From: Candidatus Binatia bacterium
GTDB lineage: Bacteria; Desulfobacterota_B; Binatia; UBA9968
Assembly (NCBI GenBank): GCA_025922795.1
Contig: JAICHC010000127.1
Coordinates: 1 to 7,419, forward strand
Reading direction: 5' to 3'
DNA length: 7,419 nt
Position numbers and translations under genes: made by a program. Below the pieces are notes generated by a model. The model saw nothing but the letters and a program-made list of their open reading frames with translations, ran no database searches and had not been told where the DNA came from. Below, piece after piece: positions 1-6,636 of this stretch. The stretch's first letter is position 1. Each line of letters begins with the position of its first letter.

Positions 1-694
1 AATCCCGTTGGTTTAGCGGGTCGTACTCACAGGACATGATCAGCAGCGGAATCGAGAGCTGCGATAGCTGCTTGACGAATTCATCGGTGGTCGAGCGCGC
101 TTGATGGACCGGGCTTCTGAGGCGCGCCGCTGACAACGTCTCCCAGGCTCCGGGGATGATCGAACATTCATAGCGCTCGCGGATGTTGTCTGCGCTTTGC
201 CACTTGGGATCGTGATAGAGCAGGGCGACGATCTTTTTCATATTGTCGAACGACGGCGTGTAATTCTCCAGATCGGCTTGTGATGTGGTCTTGAATACGC
301 TGGCATTGCCGCAGATCGTCACCATCTTTTCGATTTGAATTGGCGCCGGTCGCCGCACCGAAGCGCGGAGGATCAGCCCGCCGCCGGCTGAATTGCCCAC
401 GAAGCATGCTTTGCCGATGCCGAGAGTCTCCAGGAAACGTTGCAAGTGCTTGATGCGCAGTCCCGCCGGGTCCGAGAAGCTATAGACTTTATCGGTTTGC
501 CCCCAACCGAGAAGATCGGGAGCCACCACATGAAAGCGCTGCGCAAGAGCTTCGATGTTGTAGCGCCAGGTGATCTCCGCGGAGGCGCCGTATTCGCCGC
601 CGTGCAGCAAGATCAAATCGGGGCCGCTGCCGGCTTCCAGGAAGTGGGTTTGGATATCGCCGGCGAAGATTGCCCGATGGTCGTAAGCAGTCAT
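1..694 (-). CDS. Alpha/beta hydrolase, 3' end beyond the window (partial)
   Basis: This reading frame has no stop and runs off the left edge; the first 231 residues are visible. It has the alpha/beta-hydrolase fold layout: an oxyanion-hole segment LLHGGEYG at residues 29-36, the strand-turn APDLLGWG at 58-65, and the nucleophile elbow GNSAGG at 100-105 with Ser102 as nucleophile. Asp225 in CEYDPLNQ is the likely acid. The catalytic His should lie in the missing C-terminal part. The GNSxGG elbow and the length to the acid resemble meta-cleavage-product (C-C bond) hydrolases of the BphD/MhpC type, but esterases and epoxide hydrolases share this plan, so the substrate is open. The start ATG lies 12 nt after the SDR stop codon and has no strong Shine-Dalgarno sequence. 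Translation is therefore probably coupled to the SDR, and the two genes form one operon. No signal peptide is visible, so a cytoplasmic location is inferred. Confidence 0.85.
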   Translation of the reverse strand, partial: MTAYDHRAIFAGDIQTHFLEAGSGPDLILLHGGEYGASAEITWRYNIEALAQRFHVVAPDLLGWGQTDKVYSFSDPAGLRIKHLQRFLETLGIGKACFVGNSAGGGLILRASVRRPAPIQIEKMVTICGNASVFKTTSQADLENYTPSFDNMKKIVALLYHDPKWQSADNIRERYECSIIPGAWETLSAARLRSPVHQARSTTDEFVKQLSQLSIPLLIMSCEYDPLNQRD

Positions 695-706
695 TGAACC
701 ATGGCT

Positions 707-1477
707 TTATAGAAACGACACGCCGCCATCCACGGCGAGCGTCTGCCCGGTCATGAAATCGCTCAGCGGCGAGGCGAGAAAGAGCATCGTGCCGACCAAA
801 TCCTTGGGAAGCTGAACGCGTTTCAAGGCGCGATCGCCGACGCGCGCCCCGCGCATCTTAAGCACTTCCTCGGATGGGTTTTCTTCGGACAACGTCGATC
901 CGGGAGCAATGGCATTGACGTTAATGTTGTCGTCACCCACTTCCCGCGCAAGCGTGCGGGTGAAGCCGATCACACCGGCCTTCGAGGTGACGTAGTGAAT
1001 GCGCCCGGCGCTGCCGTTGAGGACGGTGCCGGAAGAGATGTTGATGATCTTGCCGGACTTTTGTCGGCGCATGAAAGGTAGCACGGCGCGGCAGCAGAAA
1101 AACAAGCCCTTTAGATTGACCAACATCATACGATCCCATTCCGCTGGGTCGATGCTGTCGATGCCGCCGCGGTTCATCGGGATGGTGGCGAAGATTGCCG
1201 CATTGTTGGCCAGCACGTCAATCCTTCCGAATTTGTCGACGGCGATTTTCGCCATGTCTTTCGTCGATGACTCGTTGGCAACATCGACCTTGACGGCCAG
1301 AGCTTTGCCGTCAAACTGCTGGATGACTTCGCCAGCCACTCTCTCCGCCGCCGGCGCGTCGATGTCGGCGACGATCACTCTGGCGCCCGCTGCGGCAAAT
1401 CCGTGGCAATAGACCCGGCCGATCCCGTGGCCGCCGCCGGTCACGATCACAACTTTCTCCTTCAATCCCTCGATCAT
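707..1477 (-). CDS. SDR-family NAD(P)-dependent oxidoreductase (classical SDR)
   Basis: This 256-residue protein has the usual length and all signatures of a classical short-chain dehydrogenase. The dinucleotide-binding turn TGGGHGIG is at 13-20. Asp38 at the end of the second strand (VADID) favours NAD(H) over NADP(H). NNAA is at 91-94. The catalytic tetrad is Asn121, Ser149, Tyr162 and Lys166, with Tyr in YVTSK. PG is at 192-193 and the C-terminal VDGG motif is present. Such enzymes oxidise or reduce alcohol/carbonyl groups in the cytoplasm; FabG-like reductases are close relatives, but no fatty-acid genes are nearby. The ATG is preceded by GAGGAG at a 5-nt gap, which fixes the start. A promoter-like TTGACA element lies just upstream, and the hydrolase gene follows after 12 nt, suggesting an SDR-hydrolase operon. 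The substrate cannot be read from the sequence. Confidence 0.93.
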   Translation of the reverse strand: MIEGLKEKVVIVTGGGHGIGRVYCHGFAAAGARVIVADIDAPAAERVAGEVIQQFDGKALAVKVDVANESSTKDMAKIAVDKFGRIDVLANNAAIFATIPMNRGGIDSIDPAEWDRMMLVNLKGLFFCCRAVLPFMRRQKSGKIINISSGTVLNGSAGRIHYVTSKAGVIGFTRTLAREVGDDNINVNAIAPGSTLSEENPSEEVLKMRGARVGDRALKRVQLPKDLVGTMLFLASPLSDFMTGQTLAVDGGVSFL

Positions 1478-1504
1478 GGCGACTCCTCAGTTTGATTTGC
1501 CGTC

Positions 1505-1534
1505 AAAATAGCCCTAGAACTTTTAAGGTGTCAA
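1505..1534 (-). promoter_or_regulatory. Sigma-70-like promoter of the SDR-hydrolase operon
   Basis: Read on the minus strand, a perfect -35 box TTGACA (1534-1529) is followed after 18 nt by TATTTT (1510-1505), a 4/6 match to the -10 consensus. Reading CTATTT instead gives a 17-nt spacer. Transcription would begin near 1498, leaving a leader of about 20 nt that contains the GAGGAG ribosome binding site. The perfect -35 box and the position directly ahead of the operon are the main support. Confidence 0.55.
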
Positions 1535-1591
1535 GGTAAGTGTTGGACAAATACGACGCTCGGTGAGATTGGCGCTCAAGGTGAAAATTCG

Positions 1592-2347
1592 ATGTCGATG
1601 CGATCTCGGTTGCGAATGACGACGCGCGTGTCGCGCTTCCGTTCAGTATCGCTAGCCCTCGCGTGTTGGCTCAGTGGTTGTTTTCTGGCGGTCGATGTCG
1701 CAAAGGGGCAGAGCGACAGCGCCGGCAACCTGCCGATGTTTGGTCAGCCAAAGATCGTTCGACCGGAAAATTCAAAGAAAGCCGACGAGGCTTTCATTCG
1801 CGACTCCACGCTCCGCTTCGGTAGCCGACAGGCGGGAAGCGATGCATTGGCGACCCAGGGCTGGGCGGCGGTTCGCGCCAAGCAGGACGATTTAGCCATG
1901 CAGCATTTCAATCAGGCGTGGCTGTTAAATCCAAAGAACTACCGCGTATTTTGGGGGTTTGGCGCCGTCATGAGCGGCCGCGGCAGATTGGCTGAAGCGT
2001 TGGAGCATCTGGAAAAAGCCCGCGAGTTGATCGATGATCCGATGCAACGCGTGGCGCTACTCTGCGATCTCGGCACGGTTTACTCCGAATACGCAGCGCG
2101 CCTACCCGCCAATCGCGAATTGGAGCGCGCCCAGCACTTTGTGATGGCCAACAGCCGCTTTACCGAGAGCCTCGAAAATGATCCCAAATACGCCATGAGC
2201 TGGCGGGAATGGGCCATGTCGCTCTACGAGCAGGAGCGCTATTCCGAGGCTTGGATCAAAGTTCAGCGAGCCCGGGAGCTTCGCGCCGAGCCGTTCCCAC
2301 CGGAATTTCTAAAAAAACTCTCGACCAAGATGCCTGAGCCAAAGTAA
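1592..2347 (+). CDS. Exported TPR-repeat protein, possible lipoprotein
   Basis: The 251-residue product starts with an Arg-rich stretch (residues 4-17) and a hydrophobic segment (about 18-37), so it is probably exported. LSGC at 27-30 fits a lipobox, which would make Cys30 a lipid-anchored residue. However, the hydrophobic stretch continues past it, so signal peptidase I cleavage near AKGQ (37-40) is an alternative. The mature part holds tetratricopeptide-like helices: residues 85-116 with QAWLLNP, 117-150 with GRLAEALEHLEKA, and a third unit around 200-240 with SLYEQERYSEAW. TPRs are protein-binding scaffolds; no enzyme domain is present. The start ATG follows AAGGTG at an 8-nt gap; a second in-frame ATG two codons later is possible. 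The DUF2236 gene follows on the same strand within 50 nt, so co-transcription is likely. Its partner is unknown. Confidence 0.8.
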   Translation: MSMRSRLRMTTRVSRFRSVSLALACWLSGCFLAVDVAKGQSDSAGNLPMFGQPKIVRPENSKKADEAFIRDSTLRFGSRQAGSDALATQGWAAVRAKQDDLAMQHFNQAWLLNPKNYRVFWGFGAVMSGRGRLAEALEHLEKARELIDDPMQRVALLCDLGTVYSEYAARLPANRELERAQHFVMANSRFTESLENDPKYAMSWREWAMSLYEQERYSEAWIKVQRARELRAEPFPPEFLKKLSTKMPEPK

Positions 2348-2396
2348 GTTAAGGCCTCAGTGGCGGTGTCTGCCGCGCCTCGTGGCCTGTAAGAAG

Positions 2397-3242
2397 ATGT
2401 CCCGTTACGCCATTCTGCGCGCGATTCAAAGGCTCGATCCCAAACAGGATCATCAACGGATTGTTTTTCTGTCGAGTTGTTTTGAGTTCCCCTTCGATAC
2501 GACGCGCGCGTTGGAGTTCGCGCTGTTCCGAACGTTTTGTGTGCCGAGCATTTCAGCGCTGCTCGATCGCACAGGTGAATTCGAAAAACGCGCGCAAAAA
2601 CGCTATGACGATACCGACATCATTATTAGTGAGCTGATCGAGTGGGGTTATGAGAGCGAGCGCGGCCAGCGCGCCTTGCGGCGCATGAATCAGCAACATG
2701 GCCGCTTCGCGATTGCCAACGAAGATTTCCTTTACGTGCTGTCGACATTTATCTACGAGCCGATCCGGTGGAACGCGCGTTTTGGTTGGCGTCCGATGTG
2801 CGATCAGGAAAGGCTTGGATATTTCTATTTCTGGCGCGAAGTGGGCCGCCGTATGAATATCAAGGACATTCCACCGGATTACGCGACCTTCGAAGCGTTC
2901 AATCAAAATTACGAGACCCGACACTATCGATTTACGGAAGCCAACGGGCACGTTGGCATGGCGACCCGCGAATTGTTCGTCAGCTGGTTTCCCAAACTCA
3001 GCGCCCCCCTGGTGCGAAGAGCCATCCATTGCTTGCTCGATGACTCTCTAATCGCCGCGTTCGGCTTCCCTGCGCCGTCGCGTCGGATGCGCTGGATCGT
3101 AGCCGCAGCGTTGCGTCTGCGCGGCAGGCTCGCGGCGTGGTTGCCGGCGCGCCGCCGGCCCCGCTTGCGCACCGCAATGAGCCATCCGAGTTATCCAACG
3201 GGCTATGTCATTGAGGAGTTGGGGCCACCGCCAGCCGGATGA
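2397..3242 (+). CDS. DUF2236 / MpaB-family oxygenase-like protein
   Basis: The 281-residue product has the sequence pattern I associate with the DUF2236 family (MpaB-like oxygenases, also including rubber oxygenase Lcp). Segments supporting this are FPFDTTRALEFALFR at 31-45, KRYDDT at 68-73, MNQQHGRF at 97-104, NEDFLYVLSTF at 108-118, EPIRW at 121-125 and WREVGRRM at 146-153. Characterised Lcp members bind haem b and cleave C=C bonds oxidatively; fungal MpaB shortens an isoprenoid side chain. His101 in the QQHG segment is a candidate haem ligand, which is an inference. The C-terminal region is Arg-rich and ends in the Pro-rich LGPPPAG, consistent with a full-length protein. An in-frame GTG at 2382 would add five residues. 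Neither start has a good ribosome binding site; I prefer the ATG. There is no signal peptide. The upstream TPR gene probably shares its transcript. Confidence 0.85.
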   Translation: MSRYAILRAIQRLDPKQDHQRIVFLSSCFEFPFDTTRALEFALFRTFCVPSISALLDRTGEFEKRAQKRYDDTDIIISELIEWGYESERGQRALRRMNQQHGRFAIANEDFLYVLSTFIYEPIRWNARFGWRPMCDQERLGYFYFWREVGRRMNIKDIPPDYATFEAFNQNYETRHYRFTEANGHVGMATRELFVSWFPKLSAPLVRRAIHCLLDDSLIAAFGFPAPSRRMRWIVAAALRLRGRLAAWLPARRRPRLRTAMSHPSYPTGYVIEELGPPPAG

Positions 3243-3406
3243 AAATATGACGAACGTTTCGGGCCAAAAAATCAGCCGTCGGACCGGAATACTGTCAGTC
3301 TCGAGTGTGTTATCCGGGTTCAGTCGAAATTTCGCCTCGGATTTGGACCCGTAGAAATTATAGAAGTCGATCCTATTTCAAATTTTCCCGGCGTGAAGAG
3401 TACCCA

Positions 3407-3412
3407 TATAAA
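3407..3412 (+). promoter_or_regulatory. Possible -10 element for the methyltransferase gene
   Basis: TATAAA lies 41 nt ahead of the methyltransferase start, inside a 211-bp gap. Upstream, at about 17-18 nt, there is only a weak -35 candidate (TTTTCC or TTTCCC near 3383-3389). The hexamer is a 5/6 match and the position is plausible, but one box alone is thin evidence. Confidence 0.25.
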
Positions 3413-3453
3413 CTCGCTGCCTTGAGTATTCACCAAATTGCGGAGGTCAGACG

Positions 3454-4536
3454 ATGGCGCAAGATTCGACTTTCGATTCGGCGAAGGCGGCCGCCTTTGC
3501 CGAGCGTTTGTTAGACACACTTAACCAAGGCGCCCTGTGCTTGATGATCTCTGTCGGGCATCGGGTCGGCTTGTTCGACGTTCTACGGAATTTGCCGCCG
3601 GCGACGTCAGCCGAGATTGCGGCAAAAGCGGACCTTAACGAACGTTACGTGCGCGAATGGCTGGGCGCGATGGTCACCGGTCGTATTATCGATCTCGATC
3701 CCTCGTCGAGTCGGTTTTCCTTGCGGCCCGAGCATGCCGCCTTTCTGACCCGACCCACGGGCGCTGATAACCTCGCTGTATTCGCTCAATACATCCCCTT
3801 GCTGGGAAGCGTTGAGGACGATATCGTCGAGTGTTTCAAAAACGGCGGAGGCGTTCCTTATGCCAGGTTTCCGCGATTCCACGAAGTCATGGCTGAGGAC
3901 AGCGGCCAGTCCGTATTGTCCTCGCTAGAGTCGCATATCCTGCCGCTTGTGCCCGGCCTTGTTGAACGACTCGGCACGGGGATTCAAATGCTCGACGTCG
4001 GCTGCGGCCGCGGCCGGATGATCAATCGTCTGGCCGAGCTCTATCCCAGGAGCCGCTTTACCGGCATGGACTTGTCGAGCGCGGCGATCCTTTCGGCGTG
4101 GGAGGAAGCTGCTGAAAAGAAACTGCGCAACGTAGAATTCATCGTCAGCGATTTAAGCAGTTTCGATGAGACAGCCGAATTTGCGGCCTTCGATTGGGTG
4201 ACCACTTTCGATGCGATCCACGACCAGGCCAAGCCGCTCAACGTGCTCCGTGGAATTAACCGCACGCTCCGGCCTTCCGGTGTTTACCTGATGCAGGAAA
4301 TCAAGGGATCGAGCGAAATCCACAAGAACCTGGATCTCCCTCTCGGGCCCGTGCTGTATACGGTTTCATGTATGCACTGTATGACAGTGTCGCTGGCGCA
4401 GAATGGCGAAGGTTTAGGCGCCATGTGGGGCGAGGAAAAGACCCGCGAGTATCTTAAACAAGCGGGGTTTGCTTCAGTGGAGAAACACGAGCTGGCGCAC
4501 GACATTCAAAACAACTGGTACGTGGTGAGGAAGTAA
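3454..4536 (+). CDS. Class I SAM-dependent methyltransferase with N-terminal winged-helix domain
   Basis: The product is 360 residues. Residues about 20-100 form a winged-helix-like dimerisation domain (GLFDVL at 39-44, SAEIAAKADLNERYVREWL at 52-70), of the type seen in O-methyltransferases and the mycobacterial Rv2258c group. The catalytic Rossmann domain starts with motif I LDVGCGRG at 180-187. Asp206 in GMDLS should bind the ribose hydroxyls of SAM. A DAIHDQ segment and SCMHCMTVSLAQ near the C-terminal third are typical of the Rv2258c-like group as I remember it. The start is well supported by GGAGG 7 nt upstream of the ATG. The protein is probably cytoplasmic and methylates a small molecule; the substrate is unknown. 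The gene stands alone, with a 211-bp gap upstream, and converges on the second SDR gene downstream. It is not a transcription factor despite the winged helix. Confidence 0.9.
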   Translation: MAQDSTFDSAKAAAFAERLLDTLNQGALCLMISVGHRVGLFDVLRNLPPATSAEIAAKADLNERYVREWLGAMVTGRIIDLDPSSSRFSLRPEHAAFLTRPTGADNLAVFAQYIPLLGSVEDDIVECFKNGGGVPYARFPRFHEVMAEDSGQSVLSSLESHILPLVPGLVERLGTGIQMLDVGCGRGRMINRLAELYPRSRFTGMDLSSAAILSAWEEAAEKKLRNVEFIVSDLSSFDETAEFAAFDWVTTFDAIHDQAKPLNVLRGINRTLRPSGVYLMQEIKGSSEIHKNLDLPLGPVLYTVSCMHCMTVSLAQNGEGLGAMWGEEKTREYLKQAGFASVEKHELAHDIQNNWYVVRK

Positions 4537-4541
4537 AGAAC

Positions 4542-4608
4542 TGGAGTGTTGGAGTGATGGAGAATTGGAGTAGTGAGTCGGACCCATTACTCCACCACTA
4601 GCACTCCA
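4542..4608. repeat. Palindromic intergenic element, copy 1 (octamer units)
   Basis: The left half is four consecutive octamers: TGGAGTGT, TGGAGTGA, TGGAGAAT, TGGAGTAG (4542-4573). The right half carries the same unit on the other strand, TGGAGTAA (4594-4587) and TGGAGTGC (4608-4601). The outer arms 4542-4548 and 4602-4608 are perfect complements. The inner arms 4566-4578 and 4582-4594 pair over 13 positions, with one G-T wobble and one A/C mismatch, around a CGG loop. The element fills most of the 80-bp gap between two convergent genes and may serve as a bidirectional transcription end, although no clear T-tract follows. A related element lies at 5545-5609. Confidence 0.7.
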
Positions 4609-4616
4609 CTCTTCCT

Positions 4617-5447
4617 TCATGCATCGATGGTTTGGCCGCCATCGATCACCAGGGCATGGCCGGTGACGAAAGAAGCCTCTTCCGAGACCAGAAACAAGAC
4701 GCCGTAAGCAATTTCTTCCGGGCGCCCCATGCGCAGCAGCGCCTTGTTGCTCGCGCCCATGGTTTTACGCTGCTCCTCCGTCATGCCGTCGGCGAGAGTC
4801 GCTTTGGGCGGGAAGCCGCGGAAGCGCGGCGTCTCGATAGCACCCGGACACACGCAGTTGATTCGGATTCCCAGGGGACCGTAATCGAGCGCCATCTCAC
4901 GAGTTAAATTGATAATCGCGGCTTTGGTCGCGCAGTAGCCGGGATACTCGGGCGATGCCAACAGACCAAAGGTCGAGGCGGTAGTCACCATGTTGCCGCT
5001 TTTTTGTTTGATGAAGTGCGGCATCACCGCCCGCGCGCCGCGAAACATTGCGTTCAGATTGGTATTCAGTACAAAATTCCACTCCTCGTCGGTGTGCTCG
5101 TGGATTTTTTTCCGGATCCCGGCCCCGGCATTGTTATAGAGAATATCGACTCGGCCGAAGTTATCGACGGCGCTTTTAACCGCCCGGTCGAGGTCATCCT
5201 GGTTGGTCACATCGCAGTGAGCGAATAGCGCGTCGCCACCCTCTTTGTCTTTAATCAATTGATCGATCCGCGGCGAAATACTTTCCTGGATATCGCAGCA
5301 AACCACTTTGGCGCCTTCGCGGCCGAATAAGCGCGCCGTCGCGCGGCCGATGCCGCTGTTGGCTCCCGTAATGATCGCCACTTTGCCGGTGAGCCGGCCC
5401 AGACCGGGCCGCAACATCGCATGCTCATCCGAAAGTATTTCCGCCAT
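4617..5447 (-). CDS. SDR-family NAD(P)-dependent oxidoreductase (classical SDR)
   Basis: This 276-residue protein is a complete classical SDR with about 20 extra residues at the N-terminus. The nucleotide-binding turn TGANSGIG is at 27-34, and Asp52 (CCDIQ) suggests NAD(H). NNAG is at 105-108. The catalytic tetrad is Asn130, Ser158, Tyr171 and Lys175, in YCATK. CPG follows, and the C-terminus has TGHALVIDGG. A flexible substrate-loop region (ETPRFRGFPPKATLADGM) differs fully from that of the other SDR in the window, so the two are distant paralogues rather than a recent duplication. The ATG has an excellent AGGAGG at a 6-nt gap. The gene lies downstream of the binding-protein gene on the same strand, but 180 bp away with a dyad and a repeat between them, so independent transcription is likely. 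The substrate is unknown. Confidence 0.93.
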   Translation of the reverse strand: MAEILSDEHAMLRPGLGRLTGKVAIITGANSGIGRATARLFGREGAKVVCCDIQESISPRIDQLIKDKEGGDALFAHCDVTNQDDLDRAVKSAVDNFGRVDILYNNAGAGIRKKIHEHTDEEWNFVLNTNLNAMFRGARAVMPHFIKQKSGNMVTTASTFGLLASPEYPGYCATKAAIINLTREMALDYGPLGIRINCVCPGAIETPRFRGFPPKATLADGMTEEQRKTMGASNKALLRMGRPEEIAYGVLFLVSEEASFVTGHALVIDGGQTIDA

Positions 5448-5465
5448 GATGTGCCTCCTGAAAAA

Positions 5466-5495
5466 TGATCGCGCAAAGCCAACGCGAAGCGATCA
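5466..5495. promoter_or_regulatory. Dyad upstream of the second SDR gene (operator or terminator-like)
   Basis: TGATCGC (5466-5472) and GCGATCA (5489-5495) form a perfect 7-bp inverted repeat with a 16-nt spacer. It is flanked by five A's on the left and by CG plus six T's on the right, so a hairpin followed by a short U-run would form on either strand. The element lies just upstream of the AGGAGG ribosome binding site of the SDR gene and overlaps the start point expected from the promoter candidate at 5499-5528. A repressor operator or an attenuator are both possible. Confidence 0.45.
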
Positions 5496-5498
5496 CGT

Positions 5499-5528
5499 TT
5501 TTTATCTTAGACCGGCGACCTATTTCAA
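5499..5528 (-). promoter_or_regulatory. Possible promoter of the second SDR gene
   Basis: On the minus strand TTGAAA (5528-5523, 5/6 match to -35) is followed after 18 nt by TAAAAA (5504-5499, 4/6 match to -10). Transcription would start near 5492, inside the dyad at 5466-5495. The -10 box is weak, so this is tentative. Confidence 0.3.
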
Positions 5529-5544
5529 CCGCGCGCGGCGAGAA

Positions 5545-5609
5545 TGGGGAAATGGAGTGATGGAGCAGTGCGTTTTTTGAAACCAAGACTGCATTACTCC
5601 AACACTCCA
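5545..5609. repeat. Palindromic intergenic element, copy 2 (octamer units)
   Basis: The left half reads TGGGGAAA, TGGAGTGA, TGGAGCAG (5545-5568). The right half on the other strand reads TGGAGTGT (5609-5602) and TGGAGTAA (5601-5594). Arms 5553-5571 and 5591-5609 pair at 17 of 19 positions (16 Watson-Crick and one G-T wobble) around a 19-nt loop. TGGAGTGATGGAG, CATTACTCCA and CACTCCA are each shared exactly with the element at 4542-4608. It lies 18 bp beyond the stop codon of the binding-protein gene, where it could end or protect that transcript. Confidence 0.7.
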
Positions 5610-5627
5610 GAGAGTTTGCCTTGGCAA

Positions 5628-6617
5628 CTACTTCTTGTAGAGGCGCTTGATGAATCCGGAGGTCTCGAGCTCCCGCACGAGGCTCTGGTCGACGAATTTA
5701 TTCGGGTCTGCAGCCGCCGCTTTGGAATTGCTCCGTGCCAGATCGTCCAACATGGTCTTCACGCCCTCCGGAGTTGGATATGGCGCCTCATTAAAAATCG
5801 GAATGTAGGCGTTGTACGCGCGCTCCAGCGCTTCGGGATCGGAGATGCCGAGGTTTTTGCGAAACAACGCCTTGGCACCCTCTTTATCGGTCTTAAGGTA
5901 GTGAATCGCTTCCACCATCGCCGTCGTCAGCTTGAGCATCAGCGGACGTTTTTCCTTTAGAATAGCCTCCCGGGTGAGAATGCCGTTCCACCAAAAAGGT
6001 ATCTTCAGCGTATTGATGGAAAAGAGCTTGCGAAACCCCAATCGTTCAGCCTCGCGCACGAACGGTTCCGGCATGATCGTGAATTGCGTGATGCCCTTCG
6101 AAAGCGCGGCGAATCTCTCCGGGTTGCCGCCGGCAGGAATGATCTTGACGTCTTTCTCGGGATCGATGCCGAGTTTGCGCAATGCCAAGCGGAGACCCAT
6201 ATCCGAAGTGCTTCCCAGCCGGTTCACACCGGCAGTTTTTCCTTTCAACTGTTCAATGCTGGTGATGTCTTGTGTCGATACGATGAAGTCGACAAAGGTT
6301 GGAACCACTCCGACGATCAATATGGAGTCGAACCCGGCCAGTCTCGAGCTGGTCAACGTGGTGACCGATATGCTCGCGGCGTCGATTTCGTTGGCGAGCA
6401 AGGCTTGCAGCACCGTCGGGCTGGCGCTGATGCTGATGATTTCAGGCCGCAGGCCCTGCTTTTCGAGCAGTTTTCTTTCCTGCATGGCCCAGATCGGACT
6501 GTTGGAAGGACTCGCGCCTGCCCACGCCAGCCGAATTCTTTCTTGTGCGTGCAGCGTTGCGTTTGTAGTTAACAAGCCGGCCAACACGAGTACTGAAAGC
6601 GCCCATCGATGCAACAT
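5628..6617 (-). CDS. ABC transporter substrate-binding protein, NMT1/TauA-like
   Basis: The 329-residue protein starts with a clear Sec signal peptide: HR at 3-4, a hydrophobic core at 6-16, and a likely cleavage after LHA (22-24). The mature protein begins QERIRLAWAG and continues with the pattern of periplasmic binding proteins of the NMT1/THI5, SsuA/TauA group: SPIWAMQERKLLEKQGL at 40-56, then LQALLANEIDAA at 70-81. Later come SIEQLKGKTAGVNRLGS and TIMPEPFVREAERLGF. Such proteins deliver small organic molecules (sulfonates, pyrimidine precursors, aromatic acids) to an ABC importer. No permease or ATPase gene is present in the window, so the partner is elsewhere or absent. The start at 6617 has GAGGAGG at an 8-nt gap and directly precedes the signal peptide; an in-frame ATG at 6686 would bury that signal and is rejected. 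The ligand cannot be assigned. Confidence 0.9.
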   Translation of the reverse strand: MLHRWALSVLVLAGLLTTNATLHAQERIRLAWAGASPSNSPIWAMQERKLLEKQGLRPEIISISASPTVLQALLANEIDAASISVTTLTSSRLAGFDSILIVGVVPTFVDFIVSTQDITSIEQLKGKTAGVNRLGSTSDMGLRLALRKLGIDPEKDVKIIPAGGNPERFAALSKGITQFTIMPEPFVREAERLGFRKLFSINTLKIPFWWNGILTREAILKEKRPLMLKLTTAMVEAIHYLKTDKEGAKALFRKNLGISDPEALERAYNAYIPIFNEAPYPTPEGVKTMLDDLARSNSKAAAADPNKFVDQSLVRELETSGFIKRLYKK

Positions 6618-6636
6618 AATGTATTCCTCCTCTGTG

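Noticed and set aside
999..1412. Plus-strand open frame of 137 codons
   Set aside because: It is antisense to the SDR gene, whose catalytic and cofactor motifs are all intact; the plus-strand translation shows no recognisable domain.
2553..3029. Minus-strand open frame of 158 codons
   Set aside because: It is a shadow of the DUF2236 gene, which has strong family motifs in the plus-strand frame.
3454..3760. A transcriptional regulator domain at the start of the methyltransferase
   Set aside because: Winged-helix segments at this position are the normal dimerisation domain in this methyltransferase group, and an intact SAM-binding domain follows in the same frame.
4542..5609. An insertion sequence or composite mobile unit bounded by the two palindromic elements
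   Set aside because: The segment holds only an SDR gene with a normal upstream region, no transposase and no target-site duplications that I could see; the elements are better read as dispersed intergenic repeats.
5616..5627. Small hairpin TTGCC-TT-GGCAA after the binding-protein stop codon
   Set aside because: Only 5 bp with a 2-nt loop and no T-run; too weak to call a terminator on its own.
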